Source: CAZTVF01 sp964616985
GTDB taxonomy: Bacteria > Planctomycetota > Phycisphaerae > SM23-33
Assembly: GCA_964616985.1 (NCBI GenBank)
Contig: CAZTVF010000010.1
Coordinates: forward strand, 1 to 64,000
DNA: 64,000 bases
Reading direction: 5' to 3'
Numbering within the stretch: position 1 is the stretch's first letter; the number at the start of each line of letters is the position of its first letter. The notes under the pieces were generated by a model, which ran no database searches, had not been told where the DNA came from, and was given only the letters and a program-made list of their open reading frames with translations. The position numbers and the translations under genes were made by a program. Shown piece after piece: positions 9,689 to 17,570 of the stretch.

Positions 9689-11737
9689 TCACCACGGCAG
9701 CGCGTACGAAGGCGGGTTCACGAACCGCTTCTGCGTGATCGTCAGCGTCACCTGCGAGGCCGCCTGCAGCCGGACGGACAGATACTTGCCGTCCATCTTG
9801 ATCGTCTTGTTCATCTGCCGGTCGTTCTCTTTCGTCGAGTATCGCACCTCGATGAACTGGTGCTCGCCGAACGCCCCGGCCTGGATGACGAACTCGCGCG
9901 GTTCGGTGAGGTTCACGTTTACAAGCTGCAGCGTGAGCTTGTCCGTGTCCATCTTCTCCACCAACGCCGCGACATCCTTCGGCAGCCCCGGCCGCTTGGT
10001 CGCCGTGTCGAAGTAACGCACGCGGGCCATGTGCAGGCCGCCGTTGTAGACCGGCTGGGGCGCGCCCATCGTCAGCTGGCAAAGCCCTTCGGTGGTGATG
10101 GGGTTGCGGGCCTGGAGATAGTGGTCCGCGTAGGTGTTGGGGTCCTGCCTGTCCTCGCGCCACCCCTTCCACCGCGCGTACACCTGCGAGATGCTATGCT
10201 GCATGATCTTCTCGGGATACGCCGGATACTCCCCCGCCAGGTACGCCGCCCACGCCGCATCGTGGCCGGACAGGTCCTTGGTGTTCACCGGCAGCACGTT
10301 CTCCCAGTCCTTCTTCGAGCCATCGCGGATCTTCTTGATCCGCTCCATGTCCTTGGGCTCGCCCGACACCGCCCACAGGGCGACGGCGAAGTCCGGGTTC
10401 ATCGGCATGAACTCAAACCAGCCATCCTGCTCGTAGGCAGGGCTCTTGCCCGTGTTGCGTTCGAGCACGATGTTGCCGTCCAGCACCCGCAGCACGTTCA
10501 GCCACGGCCAGGGGCTGTAGTGAACCTTGCCGGCGTCGGCGTGCTTGTGAGGGACGTACAGCGTGCCGTTGAGGTCCATGGCGCGGGAGATCAGCACATC
10601 CATCTGCGATCGCGGCAGGTCGAGGTACTTGCGATCGCCCGAGACGAGCAGACCGCACTGCCCGGCGATCGTCACCGATTGGCCCAGGTTGCCCCACCCG
10701 TGCGGCCAGGTCCAGCCGTAGTTGCCGCCGAACCACTTGCCGTCGATGTACTCGCCCACCTTGCCCGAGAGGCCCACGTTGTCGGGCAGGATGCCGCCGT
10801 TGACCTTCGCACGATCCATCCAGGCGTTGACGTACTCGATCACCCAGTCCTTGTACTTCGCCTCGCCCGTCAGGAGGTAGGCGTTGGCGACCAGCGCGGT
10901 GGCTGAGAGGTTGGCGGCGCAGTCGCCCTTGCCGCGGCGGTCGCTGGCGATGCGGCCCATTCGCTGGGCAGCCTGCGACTTCGAGTTCGCAACATCATCG
11001 ACCTTCGTGCAGCCTTCGACGTCGTAGAACGGCAGGCCGTAGCCTTCGACCGCCCAGATGGGGCCGCCACTGAAGTTCCAGAACGCCGGCCCCTTGCTGC
11101 CGTTGTGCGTGCACTTGATGATCTTGAGATTGGGGTCGTAGTTCAGCGCCTCGGGGTCCTCGTTGAGATAGAAGCCCGCGAACCGCTTCGCCCGCTCGGC
11201 CGTCTTCGCGTGGGCGGGGTCGGCGGCGGTGAGGTAATAGAAATAGACGTAGCATTCGCCTTGGTGCATCCAGTCGTAGCCGGGCTGGTACTCCTTCACG
11301 AGCATCGGGTAGCCCGCGCCGGTGTCGATCTTCGAAAACTGCTCGGTGACCGCGTCCCACTCCTTGTGCGCGTACGACAGGTACTTCGCGTCGCCGCCGA
11401 GCATGTAATAGAGCGGCCAATTGTGGAAGCTCTCGTACGCGTCGTCGACGCCGTCGATGCTGCCCTTCTGCTGCGCCCCCGGCGGCCAAAGGATATAGCC
11501 ATTGGGCCTGACGTACTTGGCCAGGAAGGGTTCGGCGGATCGGTCCATCACGTCGAACAACTGCCGCTGCAGCAGCGCCCAGGCGGGCACGTCGGCCATG
11601 ATGAGGTTGCCCTCGATGGCGGGCATGCTGGCCGGCGCGGTGGCCGCGGGCGCGGTGCTGGCCGCCGGCGGTGCTGCGAGGGAAAAGGCCGAGGACAGGA
11701 CGAGCGTGAGCGCCGCAAGAAACACATACGACTTCAT
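9689..11737 (-). CDS. Secreted protein of unknown function, helical-barrel-like
   Basis: 682 residues. ATG at 11737 follows AGGGAG at suitable spacing; the upstream in-frame Met is not needed. A signal peptide ends near SLAAPP, followed by an Ala/Pro/Thr linker. The body has repeated helical segments with aromatic motifs (FHNWPLYYMLGG, NYGWTWPHGWGN, HQGECYVYFYYLT) resembling (alpha/alpha)6-barrel glycosidase-like proteins, and the last 120 residues look like a beta-sandwich. I cannot assign an enzyme family, and catalytic residues are not identified. A role in polysaccharide breakdown is an inference from its secretion and neighbours. It may be co-transcribed with the lipoprotein gene upstream. 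Confidence 0.8.
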   Translation of the reverse strand: MKSYVFLAALTLVLSSAFSLAAPPAASTAPAATAPASMPAIEGNLIMADVPAWALLQRQLFDVMDRSAEPFLAKYVRPNGYILWPPGAQQKGSIDGVDDAYESFHNWPLYYMLGGDAKYLSYAHKEWDAVTEQFSKIDTGAGYPMLVKEYQPGYDWMHQGECYVYFYYLTAADPAHAKTAERAKRFAGFYLNEDPEALNYDPNLKIIKCTHNGSKGPAFWNFSGGPIWAVEGYGLPFYDVEGCTKVDDVANSKSQAAQRMGRIASDRRGKGDCAANLSATALVANAYLLTGEAKYKDWVIEYVNAWMDRAKVNGGILPDNVGLSGKVGEYIDGKWFGGNYGWTWPHGWGNLGQSVTIAGQCGLLVSGDRKYLDLPRSQMDVLISRAMDLNGTLYVPHKHADAGKVHYSPWPWLNVLRVLDGNIVLERNTGKSPAYEQDGWFEFMPMNPDFAVALWAVSGEPKDMERIKKIRDGSKKDWENVLPVNTKDLSGHDAAWAAYLAGEYPAYPEKIMQHSISQVYARWKGWREDRQDPNTYADHYLQARNPITTEGLCQLTMGAPQPVYNGGLHMARVRYFDTATKRPGLPKDVAALVEKMDTDKLTLQLVNVNLTEPREFVIQAGAFGEHQFIEVRYSTKENDRQMNKTIKMDGKYLSVRLQAASQVTLTITQKRFVNPPSYALPW

Positions 11738-11869
11738 TGCAGACTCCCTATGCGTCGGTGAGCATGGATTCGGGGATGTCATTTCCGATCGTGCCTGGAT
11801 TATACATCGCCAGCGGGTGAGCGATGGCCATCATCGAGGCCCTGCCGGTCATGACATGACGGCCGCGAA

Positions 11870-12742
11870 TCATTGCGGCTGCGTGGTCGGTGCGATCGGT
11901 TTCATGCCAGCGGTCCAGCGGGCGAGGCGGCGGAAGATCTCCCAGTTGTCCTGGCCGCGGAGCGTGCCCAGCGGTTCCTGCTCCAGCAGCGCCCACTGCG
12001 CAATCCAGCCGCTGTCGCTGGCGAGAACCACGCGACCCTTGCCAACCTCCGCCACCGCGAGGATCGGCCCGCGCAGGCCGTCGGCGCCCTTTTTGGGCTC
12101 GGCCGGCACGTTGGGGTCGTTCCACACCAGCACGCGCGGGTGAGCGAAGTGAGATTCGTTCACCATCAGCGGCGACCCGTAATAGAACGCCCACGTCAGC
12201 CCGCCGACGATGGGGGCATCGGCCGGGATCTGCACCTTCTTCACGCCGATCGTGTACTCCGTCACGCCCATGCCGAACTGGTTCAACAGGAAGTTCGCCT
12301 GGCGCTTCTCGCAGTTGTGCGCCTCGGACTGATTGGACAGAAAGATCAATCCGCCGCCGCCCTGCACGTAGTTGGTCAGCAGGTGGATGTCCTCCTGCGA
12401 CACGTGCCGCGGCGGGGCGTGGCCTTCGAAGGCCTTGTCGCACGGGTTGGCGATCAGCACCACCTTCGCCCCGCCCAGGGTCTTCCACGACAGCGGCTGG
12501 TCGCTGTAGCGAACCTGGAAATCCTGCGTCAGCCGCTCGAGCACCTCGCGGAACGGGCCGTTGGGGTCGTACTGCTTCTCGCCCTCGGCCGTGAAGGCGA
12601 GGCTGTAGAGCAGCACCGGTTTGGTGGCGGCGGTGGTGGGCGTGCGGGGGGCCACGGTGTGGAACGCCGGAGGCGGCGGCGCACAGCAGATGGCCGTCAG
12701 CAGAAACGCAACGAGAGAGACCGCGAGATAAGGAAGCTTCAT
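11870..12742 (-). CDS. Lipoprotein with glutamine-amidotransferase-like (DUF4350/ThuA-like) fold
   Basis: 290 residues. ATG at 12742 with AAGGAG 8 nt upstream. A lipoprotein signal ends in LTAICC, followed by a Pro/Thr linker. The domain begins KPVLLYSLAF and contains the alternating beta-alpha pattern of class I glutamine amidotransferase-like proteins: VVLIANPCDKAF, LLTNYVQGGGGLIFLSNQ and a C-terminal GKGRVVLASDSGWIAQW. The Gly-rich turn before LIFLS is typical of DUF4350/ThuA-like members, which usually lack the catalytic triad. The function is probably ligand or sugar binding at the membrane; this is inferred from fold resemblance only. Confidence 0.75.
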   Translation of the reverse strand: MKLPYLAVSLVAFLLTAICCAPPPPAFHTVAPRTPTTAATKPVLLYSLAFTAEGEKQYDPNGPFREVLERLTQDFQVRYSDQPLSWKTLGGAKVVLIANPCDKAFEGHAPPRHVSQEDIHLLTNYVQGGGGLIFLSNQSEAHNCEKRQANFLLNQFGMGVTEYTIGVKKVQIPADAPIVGGLTWAFYYGSPLMVNESHFAHPRVLVWNDPNVPAEPKKGADGLRGPILAVAEVGKGRVVLASDSGWIAQWALLEQEPLGTLRGQDNWEIFRRLARWTAGMKPIAPTTQPQ

Positions 12743-12794
12743 GATCGAGACTCCTTGATCTGCCGTGTATGCGGACTGAAACAACGGGGCGGGG

Positions 12795-13520
12795 TCAGTC
12801 GAACAACGCCGAACCGATCCGCAGCAGCGTGGCGCCTTCTTCGATGGCGATGGGGTAGTCCTGGCTCATGCCCATCGAGAGGTGGCGGAATGCGTCGCCG
12901 CCGATCTTCTCGTGGCGCATCTCGTCGAAGAGCTCGCGCAGGCGCGCGAAGGCCGGGCGGGCGTCCTCGGGGTCCTTGACGGCCGGGGCCATCGTCATCA
13001 GCCCGACGGCCCGGAGATTTCTCAGCGTCGAAAGCAGTTCGCCCAGATGCAGCGCCGCGCCGACGGCCACGCCGAACTTCTGCGATTCGTTGGAGCAATT
13101 GACCTGGATCAGCACGTCGATCACCCGCTCCTGCTGCTCGGCGCGGGCGTTGATCTCCTCGGCCAGCCGCAGCGAATCGATGGAGTGAATGATGCCGGCG
13201 ACTTCCATGGCGGGCTTGACCTTGTTGCGCTGCAGGTGGCCGACCATGTGCCAGCGCACCGGGGCCGGGCCCGGCGTGCGGCGGCGCTGGAGATAGCCAT
13301 CAATCTCGGCCGCCCGCTCGACCATCTGCTGCACGCGGCCTTCGCCGAGATCCGTCACGCCCAGGTCCATCAGGTGCTTGATGCCTTCGAGCGTGGCCGA
13401 CTTGGTGATGGCCACCAGCGTCACCTGCTGCGGCTCGCGGCCACAACGGGCGCATGCGGCGGCAATGTTCTCGCGGACGCGCTGGAGGTTGCCTTCGATC
13501 TTTGTCTTCAGACTTGCCAT
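12795..13520 (-). CDS. YggS-family PLP homeostasis protein
   Basis: 241 residues, full length for the family. The PLP lysine lies in VAITKS near residue 35. Also present are LGEGRVQQM (usually GENxVQE), WHMVGHLQRNK (usually WHFIGxLQxNK), HSIDSLRLAEEIN, VLIQVN, GLMTMAP and the C-terminal LSMGMSQDYPIAIEEGATLLRIGSALF. YggS/PLPBP proteins are single-barrel PLP carriers that balance vitamin B6 and amino acid pools and have no known enzyme activity. The start at MASLKTK was chosen by family length; no strong ribosome site is visible. The lipoprotein gene begins 52 bp downstream on the same strand. Confidence 0.92.
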   Translation of the reverse strand: MASLKTKIEGNLQRVRENIAAACARCGREPQQVTLVAITKSATLEGIKHLMDLGVTDLGEGRVQQMVERAAEIDGYLQRRRTPGPAPVRWHMVGHLQRNKVKPAMEVAGIIHSIDSLRLAEEINARAEQQERVIDVLIQVNCSNESQKFGVAVGAALHLGELLSTLRNLRAVGLMTMAPAVKDPEDARPAFARLRELFDEMRHEKIGGDAFRHLSMGMSQDYPIAIEEGATLLRIGSALFD

Positions 13521-13599
13521 TGGCGGCAGAGCATACCAGCGCGAGGGCATCGCGGCAAGCGCGGGATTGCATGTGGGCTGAAGAGTGGTCGTACTTGAC

Positions 13600-13671
13600 G
13601 GGTGGCGGCCTTCCCAGGCCGCCACCAGAACGCCGATCTGGGGGCGGCGACCTCGGAAGGCCGCCACCCAT
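13600..13671. repeat. Paired REP-like hairpin, GGTGGCGGCC family
   Basis: First arm 13601-13626: GGTGGCGGCC, 6-nt loop, GGCCGCCACC. After a short spacer a second, slightly diverged arm (about 13640-13671) repeats the sequence in inverted orientation, so the two arms can also pair with each other over about 27 bp. Further copies lie at 27105, 47818, 58328, 59730 and, degenerate, at 29611 and 40481. Confidence 0.8.
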
Positions 13672-13723
13672 CGCACCCTCAGACCAAGGTTCGGGCGTGC
13701 GCTGGTATGGGGGCTGGCAAAAT

Positions 13724-13776
13724 CGAACAGCGCAAAAAAGCGAGCGACTTGGGAGGTTTATCTCGTGCCGAGGTCT
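13724..13776 (+). repeat. AAAAGCGAGCG dispersed repeat, copy A
   Basis: Shares CGAACAG-N-GC, AAAAGCGAGCGACTT, GGTTT and GTGC in the same order and almost the same spacing with the copy on the minus strand at 49108-49200, and CGAAC plus AAAAGCGAGCG with the copy at 47050-47140. It is intergenic. Confidence 0.6.
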
Positions 13777-13859
13777 TGGTCGTGCGACCCAAAATGAGCG
13801 ACGCGTGGCGATCGCCGCTTGGGCGATCTCCACGCGTCGAAGGATTTCGAAGTCACACG

Positions 13860-14642
13860 CTACCGCATGGCGGTGACGTAGGTCATGCAGAACTCATCGC
13901 GGCCGGCGACGGCCTCGGCGGCCAGCAGCGTCGCGACGATGTCGGGGATGCACGGGTCGATCAGGCCCGTGTCCATGCCGTGATAGATCGCCTGACTGAG
14001 CAGGGCGAAGTTCACGTAGCGGCGCTTGGGCAGGCCGAAGCTGATGTTCGAGCACCCGCCGCCGATGTGGACCTCCGGCCAGCGCGCGTGGATCGCGGCG
14101 ATGGCATCGATGACCGCCCTGCCGCTGCCGGGGTCGGCAGAGACGGGCAGGAAGCACGGGTCGACGATGATCTCGTCGATCTTCTTGCCCTGCGACTGGA
14201 TCTTGCCGATCAGCGTGGCCGCCCGCTCGACACGGTCGTCCACGCCCATCGGCGTGCCCTCGTCGCTCATCAGCAGCGCCACGACCATGCAGTCGAACCG
14301 GCCCACCAGGGGCAGCAGGCCCTCGAGGCGGTCCTTCTCCAGCGAGATGCTGTTGAGGATTGGCTTCTTCTTGGCCATCTTGAGCCCCGTCTCGACCGCG
14401 ACCGGGTTGGCCGAATCGACCGCGACGGCCGCGTCGGTGTTGGCCTGAACAAGGTCCATCAGCCATGCCATGTTGCGGGCTTCCTGGCCTTCGCGATGGT
14501 CGCCGCCGTTGACGTCCAGGTAGTGCGCGCCCGCCGCCACCTGCTCCTTGGCGGTATGGATGATGGCGGCTTCGTCCTTGGCCGCCAGGGCGGCGGCGAT
14601 GGCCTTGCGGGTGGCGTTGATCTTTTCACCGATAATGATCAT
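13860..14642 (-). CDS. Pterin-binding methyltransferase (methyl-H4folate:corrinoid type)
   Basis: 260 residues, ATG at 14642 with AGGAG 7 nt upstream. A TIM barrel of the dihydropteroate synthase-like superfamily: it starts MIIIGEKINATRK, then AGAHYLDVNGG, ILNSISLEKDR, IIVDPCFLPVSADPGSG and GGCSNISFGLPKR. The EKIN start and the GCSNISFGLP motif are those of methyltetrahydrofolate:corrinoid methyltransferases (AcsE/MtgA-like), not of folate-synthesis FolP. The likely role is moving a methyl group between tetrahydrofolate and a corrinoid protein. No corrinoid-binding protein is encoded nearby, but a UroD-like methyltransferase lies at 26020. The gene is flanked by repeats on both sides. Confidence 0.85.
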   Translation of the reverse strand: MIIIGEKINATRKAIAAALAAKDEAAIIHTAKEQVAAGAHYLDVNGGDHREGQEARNMAWLMDLVQANTDAAVAVDSANPVAVETGLKMAKKKPILNSISLEKDRLEGLLPLVGRFDCMVVALLMSDEGTPMGVDDRVERAATLIGKIQSQGKKIDEIIVDPCFLPVSADPGSGRAVIDAIAAIHARWPEVHIGGGCSNISFGLPKRRYVNFALLSQAIYHGMDTGLIDPCIPDIVATLLAAEAVAGRDEFCMTYVTAMR

Positions 14643-14696
14643 GAACAATCTCCTGCTTGGATATCTCTAATGTAGTGTTTCACTGATGCTGATCTA

Positions 14697-14885
14697 TGTC
14701 GCTATCGCAAACTCGAAGTCCGAAACACGAAATCCGAAACAAACAGCAAACGGCAAAGCAGCAAGCAAACGAAATCTTGAAAACAGCAAGGTACGCACGG
14801 CAAAGACGATCTTTTGGGTCTTGCTGTTTTGAATTTGTTTCGGACTTCGTATTTCGAGTTTCGGATTTTGACACGCCGATAAGCA
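14697..14885. repeat. Nested inverted-repeat (MITE-like) element, AT-richer than surroundings
   Basis: Outer arms (about 14711-14743 and 14834-14865) match at 18 of the 20 bases nearest the centre (ACGAAATCCGAAACAAA-type sequence), and the inner arms AAAACAGCAAG (14780-14790) and CTTGCTGTTTT (14820-14830) match perfectly. The element is clearly AT-richer than its neighbours. Several overlapping frames are open through it, but they are mirror images of the inverted repeat and I do not call a gene. Confidence 0.75.
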
Positions 14886-14918
14886 CGCATACTTTCGTGC
14901 CACTATACTAACGTGGAT

Positions 14919-15905
14919 TTACGGGGTTTGCTGCGTCCAGTTCGCCAGGTCCGATTCCGTGAAGATCGCACTGGCGCCGCCCGTCGCCTGCGACAGCTTC
15001 TGCATGCCGGCGGCCGCCGATTCGCTGGTGGTCAGGCCGACGGTGAGGATGGTCACGTTCTCGGCCTTGGCCCGTTCGACGATCTCGTCCGCATCGGGAA
15101 TGGCGCTGCGGCGGAAAACGACGATGGTGCGGGGTTTCTTCTCGATCGCAGTGAGGATGGTTTTCTTGATGTCGGCCGAGCCCTGGGGCGTGATGTCCGC
15201 CACGCCGACGATGGCCTCCTCGCCATCCTTGCCGCCGGCGCCCTCGATGATCTTGTCCTCGCCCTGTGCCGAGACCATGACCGTGAACTTGTCCGACGGC
15301 TTGAGCACGAGCACCGATACGCGGGTCATCTCATAGGCGTAGTTGAATACTTCCTTCATGCTCCCGCCGCTGTCGAGGCAGTAGACGACGGGGGCGGTGA
15401 GCTTCATCCCCGCCACGGCTGCGCCGGACGCCGCCGAGGGCGTGCTGAACGGATTCACCGGGGGCTTGTCCACCGTGGCAGTCGTCGGTGTGCGAGGAGA
15501 CTCGCCGGGCCGGACAACGGTCTTCGTGCCATCGGGGCCGGTGATGACTTCAGTCTTGGACAACTGCAGGGCCAGGTAAATGGCCCCGCCCACCATCGCC
15601 AGCAGCAGGCCCAGCAGCACGATCGTCACCACGCCCTGCAGACGCACCGGCTTGGCCATCGGCACATCGGCATGCGAGACGATGTCGGCCATCACGGGCG
15701 CATTCTCGGCCACGGGCGCGGCCTCATCCATCGGGCTCTCAGGGCGAGCGGACGGGGCCTCGGGGCGTTTCTTGACGCCCGGGCCGGCACTGCCGCCGAC
15801 CAGGACGATCTCGCGGCAGTACGGGCAGCGGCACGCGCCGCCGGCGAATGCCTCGTCCATCGAAATCTTCTTCTTGCAGCCGGTGCACCGGATCGTGATG
15901 GCCAT
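14919..15905 (-). CDS. Zinc-ribbon, single-span membrane protein with VWA-like domain
   Basis: 328 residues. ATG at 15905 is preceded by GAGGT. The N-terminus is a zinc ribbon with CxxC pairs at residues 7/10 and 27/30 (CTGC, CPYC). A Pro/Ala-rich linker leads to one membrane span at about 90-115. The C-terminal half (from about 169) is VWA-like, with a MIDAS-type start YCLDSGGSMKE and a later strand TIVVFRRSAIPDADEI; the motif DxGxS is a variant of DxSxS. The topology predicts a cytoplasmic zinc ribbon and an extracytoplasmic VWA-like domain. Function unknown. Confidence 0.82.
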   Translation of the reverse strand: MAITIRCTGCKKKISMDEAFAGGACRCPYCREIVLVGGSAGPGVKKRPEAPSARPESPMDEAAPVAENAPVMADIVSHADVPMAKPVRLQGVVTIVLLGLLLAMVGGAIYLALQLSKTEVITGPDGTKTVVRPGESPRTPTTATVDKPPVNPFSTPSAASGAAVAGMKLTAPVVYCLDSGGSMKEVFNYAYEMTRVSVLVLKPSDKFTVMVSAQGEDKIIEGAGGKDGEEAIVGVADITPQGSADIKKTILTAIEKKPRTIVVFRRSAIPDADEIVERAKAENVTILTVGLTTSESAAAGMQKLSQATGGASAIFTESDLANWTQQTP

Positions 15906-16050
15906 TCTTTACCTCGTTAAACAGGAGCCGCCGGTACAACCGGGAAACTCGCTGTCTCTTTGCTTTTACCAGATCGATTCGTGTTTTGCCAGAGGCGCAC
16001 GTGAGGTTCGGAGAGACGTGTGTGTCACGACGGCATCGCCCCAGGCGTCA

Positions 16051-16707
16051 TTACTCGGGCCACCCCGCGTGGCCGATGAGTTTGACGAAACGGACGTCGG
16101 AGATGGTGCGGCGGATGATCTCGCTGCCGCGGCGATGGAGGCACAGGAGCGCCTGCGAGTCCAGGCCGCCAACCGGCACGACGATGCGGCCGCCGTCGCC
16201 CAGCTGGTCGATCCACGGCTGGGGAACGTCCGGCGCTGCCGCACCGCAGATGATGCGGTCGAACGGCGCCTCCTGGGGCCAGCCCAGCGTGCCGTCGCCG
16301 GTGAGGAAGGTGACGTTGTTGACGTTAAGCGAGCCCAGCACCGCCGCCGCACGCTCGGCCAGCGCTTCGAGCCTCTCGATCGCGTAGACGTGGCGCGACA
16401 GCGCCGCCAGGATCGCCGTCTGGTAGCCGCTGCCGGCCCCCACATCCAGCACGCGCGACGCGGGCTCCACGGCCAGTTCCTGCACCATCAACGCGACCAC
16501 GTAGGGCTGCGAGATGGTCTGCCCCAGGCCGATGGGCAAAGGCTGATCTTCGTAGGCGTGTTCGGTCAATTCGGGCGGGCAGAAGCGTTCGCGGGGGACC
16601 GTCTCGAAGGCGGCCAGCACGCGGGCGTCCGAGATGCCCCGTGCCTTGAGTTGCCCGGCGACCATCTGCCGCCGCAATTCAAGGAGTTTTTCTTCAAGCG
16701 TACGCAT
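16051..16707 (-). CDS. pcm: Protein-L-isoaspartate O-methyltransferase
   Basis: 218 residues, the usual length. The SAM-binding motif I VLDVGAGSGYQTAILA, the family-specific LPIGLGQTISQPYVVALM upstream of it, and DRIICGAAAPDVPQPWIDQL with GGRIVVPVG downstream identify Pcm, which methylates isoaspartyl residues in damaged proteins. The ATG at 16707 lies only 9 nt after a perfect TATAAT box on the minus strand (16717-16722) and has no ribosome site, so the message may be leaderless. It is divergent from the SAM hydroxide adenosyltransferase gene. Confidence 0.94.
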   Translation of the reverse strand: MRTLEEKLLELRRQMVAGQLKARGISDARVLAAFETVPRERFCPPELTEHAYEDQPLPIGLGQTISQPYVVALMVQELAVEPASRVLDVGAGSGYQTAILAALSRHVYAIERLEALAERAAAVLGSLNVNNVTFLTGDGTLGWPQEAPFDRIICGAAAPDVPQPWIDQLGDGGRIVVPVGGLDSQALLCLHRRGSEIIRRTISDVRFVKLIGHAGWPE

Positions 16708-16710
16708 GAC

Positions 16711-16730
16711 TATCTTATTATAGTGGCGTC
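16711..16730. promoter_or_regulatory. Overlapping divergent -10 boxes between pcm and the DUF62 gene
   Basis: On the minus strand TATAAT (16717-16722) precedes the pcm ATG by 9 nt; on the plus strand TATTAT (16716-16721) precedes the DUF62 gene start at 16749, which has AGGG ahead of its ATG. The two boxes share bases, so the promoters should be mutually exclusive. No good -35 element was recognised for either. Confidence 0.5.
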
Positions 16731-16748
16731 ACCCTTGCAGGGAACCCT

Positions 16749-17564
16749 ATGGCCAAACAACCGATTATCACGCTGCTGACCGACTTTGGCACCCGCGACC
16801 CCTACGTCGCGGCGATGAAGGGCGCCATCCTTTCGAAGGCGCCCTACGCCCAGATCGTGGACATCACCCACGACGTGCCCGCGCACGACATCCTGGCGGC
16901 CTCCGTGGCGCTGGCCGAGGCGGCGCCATGCTTCCCCCCAGGCACGCTGCACGTGGTGGTGGTCGATCCGGGGGTGGGCAGCGACCGGGCGATCCTCGCC
17001 GCCCGCTTCGGCGGCCAGGCGTACCTCTTTCCCGACAACGGCGTCATCACGACTGTCGCGACGAACCAGCCGCTGGAGCAGATCGTCGTCGTGCAAAACC
17101 CCGCCTACGTGCCGCCGGCGGAATCCAACACCTTCCATGGGCGCGACCTGTTCGCCCCCCTGGCGGCCATGATCGTCAATGGCCTGATGCTCGAACGCCT
17201 GGGGCCCATGCCGGGCACGTACAAGATGCTCGACATCCCCGCCCCATTCATGGACAGCAACGTGCTGGTCGGCCGCGTCATCTACGTCGACAACTTCGGC
17301 AACCTGGTCACCAACATCCGCCAGGCTGACCTGCAGCGGCACTGGACCGCCGACGCCATGCTCGAGATCTTCTGCGTGGGCCAGCGGGTCGGCGTGCTGC
17401 AGAGCACCTACTCCAGCGCCCCGCCCGGCATGGCCCTCGCCCTGATCAACTCCATGGGCGCACTGGAGGTGGCCGTCAACCAGGGCCGGGCGTCGGACAA
17501 GTACAACGCCGGCGTCAACTCCGAGGTCCGCGTGTTGGCCGTGGGCGGGATCGCGCTGTCCTGA
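16749..17564 (+). CDS. SAM hydroxide adenosyltransferase (DUF62 family)
   Basis: 271 residues. It begins ITLLTDFGTRDPYVAAMKGAI, the hallmark of the S-adenosyl-L-methionine hydroxide adenosyltransferase/chlorinase/fluorinase superfamily, and continues with IVDITHDVPAHDI, VVVVDPGVGS, FPDNGVI and the C-terminal YVDNFGNLVTNI. The FHGRD motif near residue 130 is typical of the hydroxide adenosyltransferases, which cleave SAM to adenosine and methionine; halogenase activity is not expected. The next gene, bioA, starts 6 bp after the stop, and BioA also uses SAM, so the two are probably co-transcribed. Confidence 0.92.
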   Translation: MAKQPIITLLTDFGTRDPYVAAMKGAILSKAPYAQIVDITHDVPAHDILAASVALAEAAPCFPPGTLHVVVVDPGVGSDRAILAARFGGQAYLFPDNGVITTVATNQPLEQIVVVQNPAYVPPAESNTFHGRDLFAPLAAMIVNGLMLERLGPMPGTYKMLDIPAPFMDSNVLVGRVIYVDNFGNLVTNIRQADLQRHWTADAMLEIFCVGQRVGVLQSTYSSAPPGMALALINSMGALEVAVNQGRASDKYNAGVNSEVRVLAVGGIALS

Positions 17565-17570
17565 CGCCCC

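Larger units (their letters stand above)
13521..13859. other. Intergenic region with two repeat families
   Basis: 339 bp between the YggS and methyltransferase genes, without a supportable gene. It holds a paired GGTGGCGGCC hairpin element (13600-13671) and one copy of the AAAAGCGAGCG repeat (13724-13776). The remainder shows nothing further. Confidence 0.7.

Noticed and set aside
13860..14642. FolP dihydropteroate synthase
   Set aside because: The EKIN start and GCSNISFGLP motif are those of methyltetrahydrofolate:corrinoid methyltransferases.
14696..14911. Overlapping short frames in the inverted repeat
   Set aside because: Frames on both strands give nearly the same peptides because the DNA is an inverted repeat; no ribosome site.
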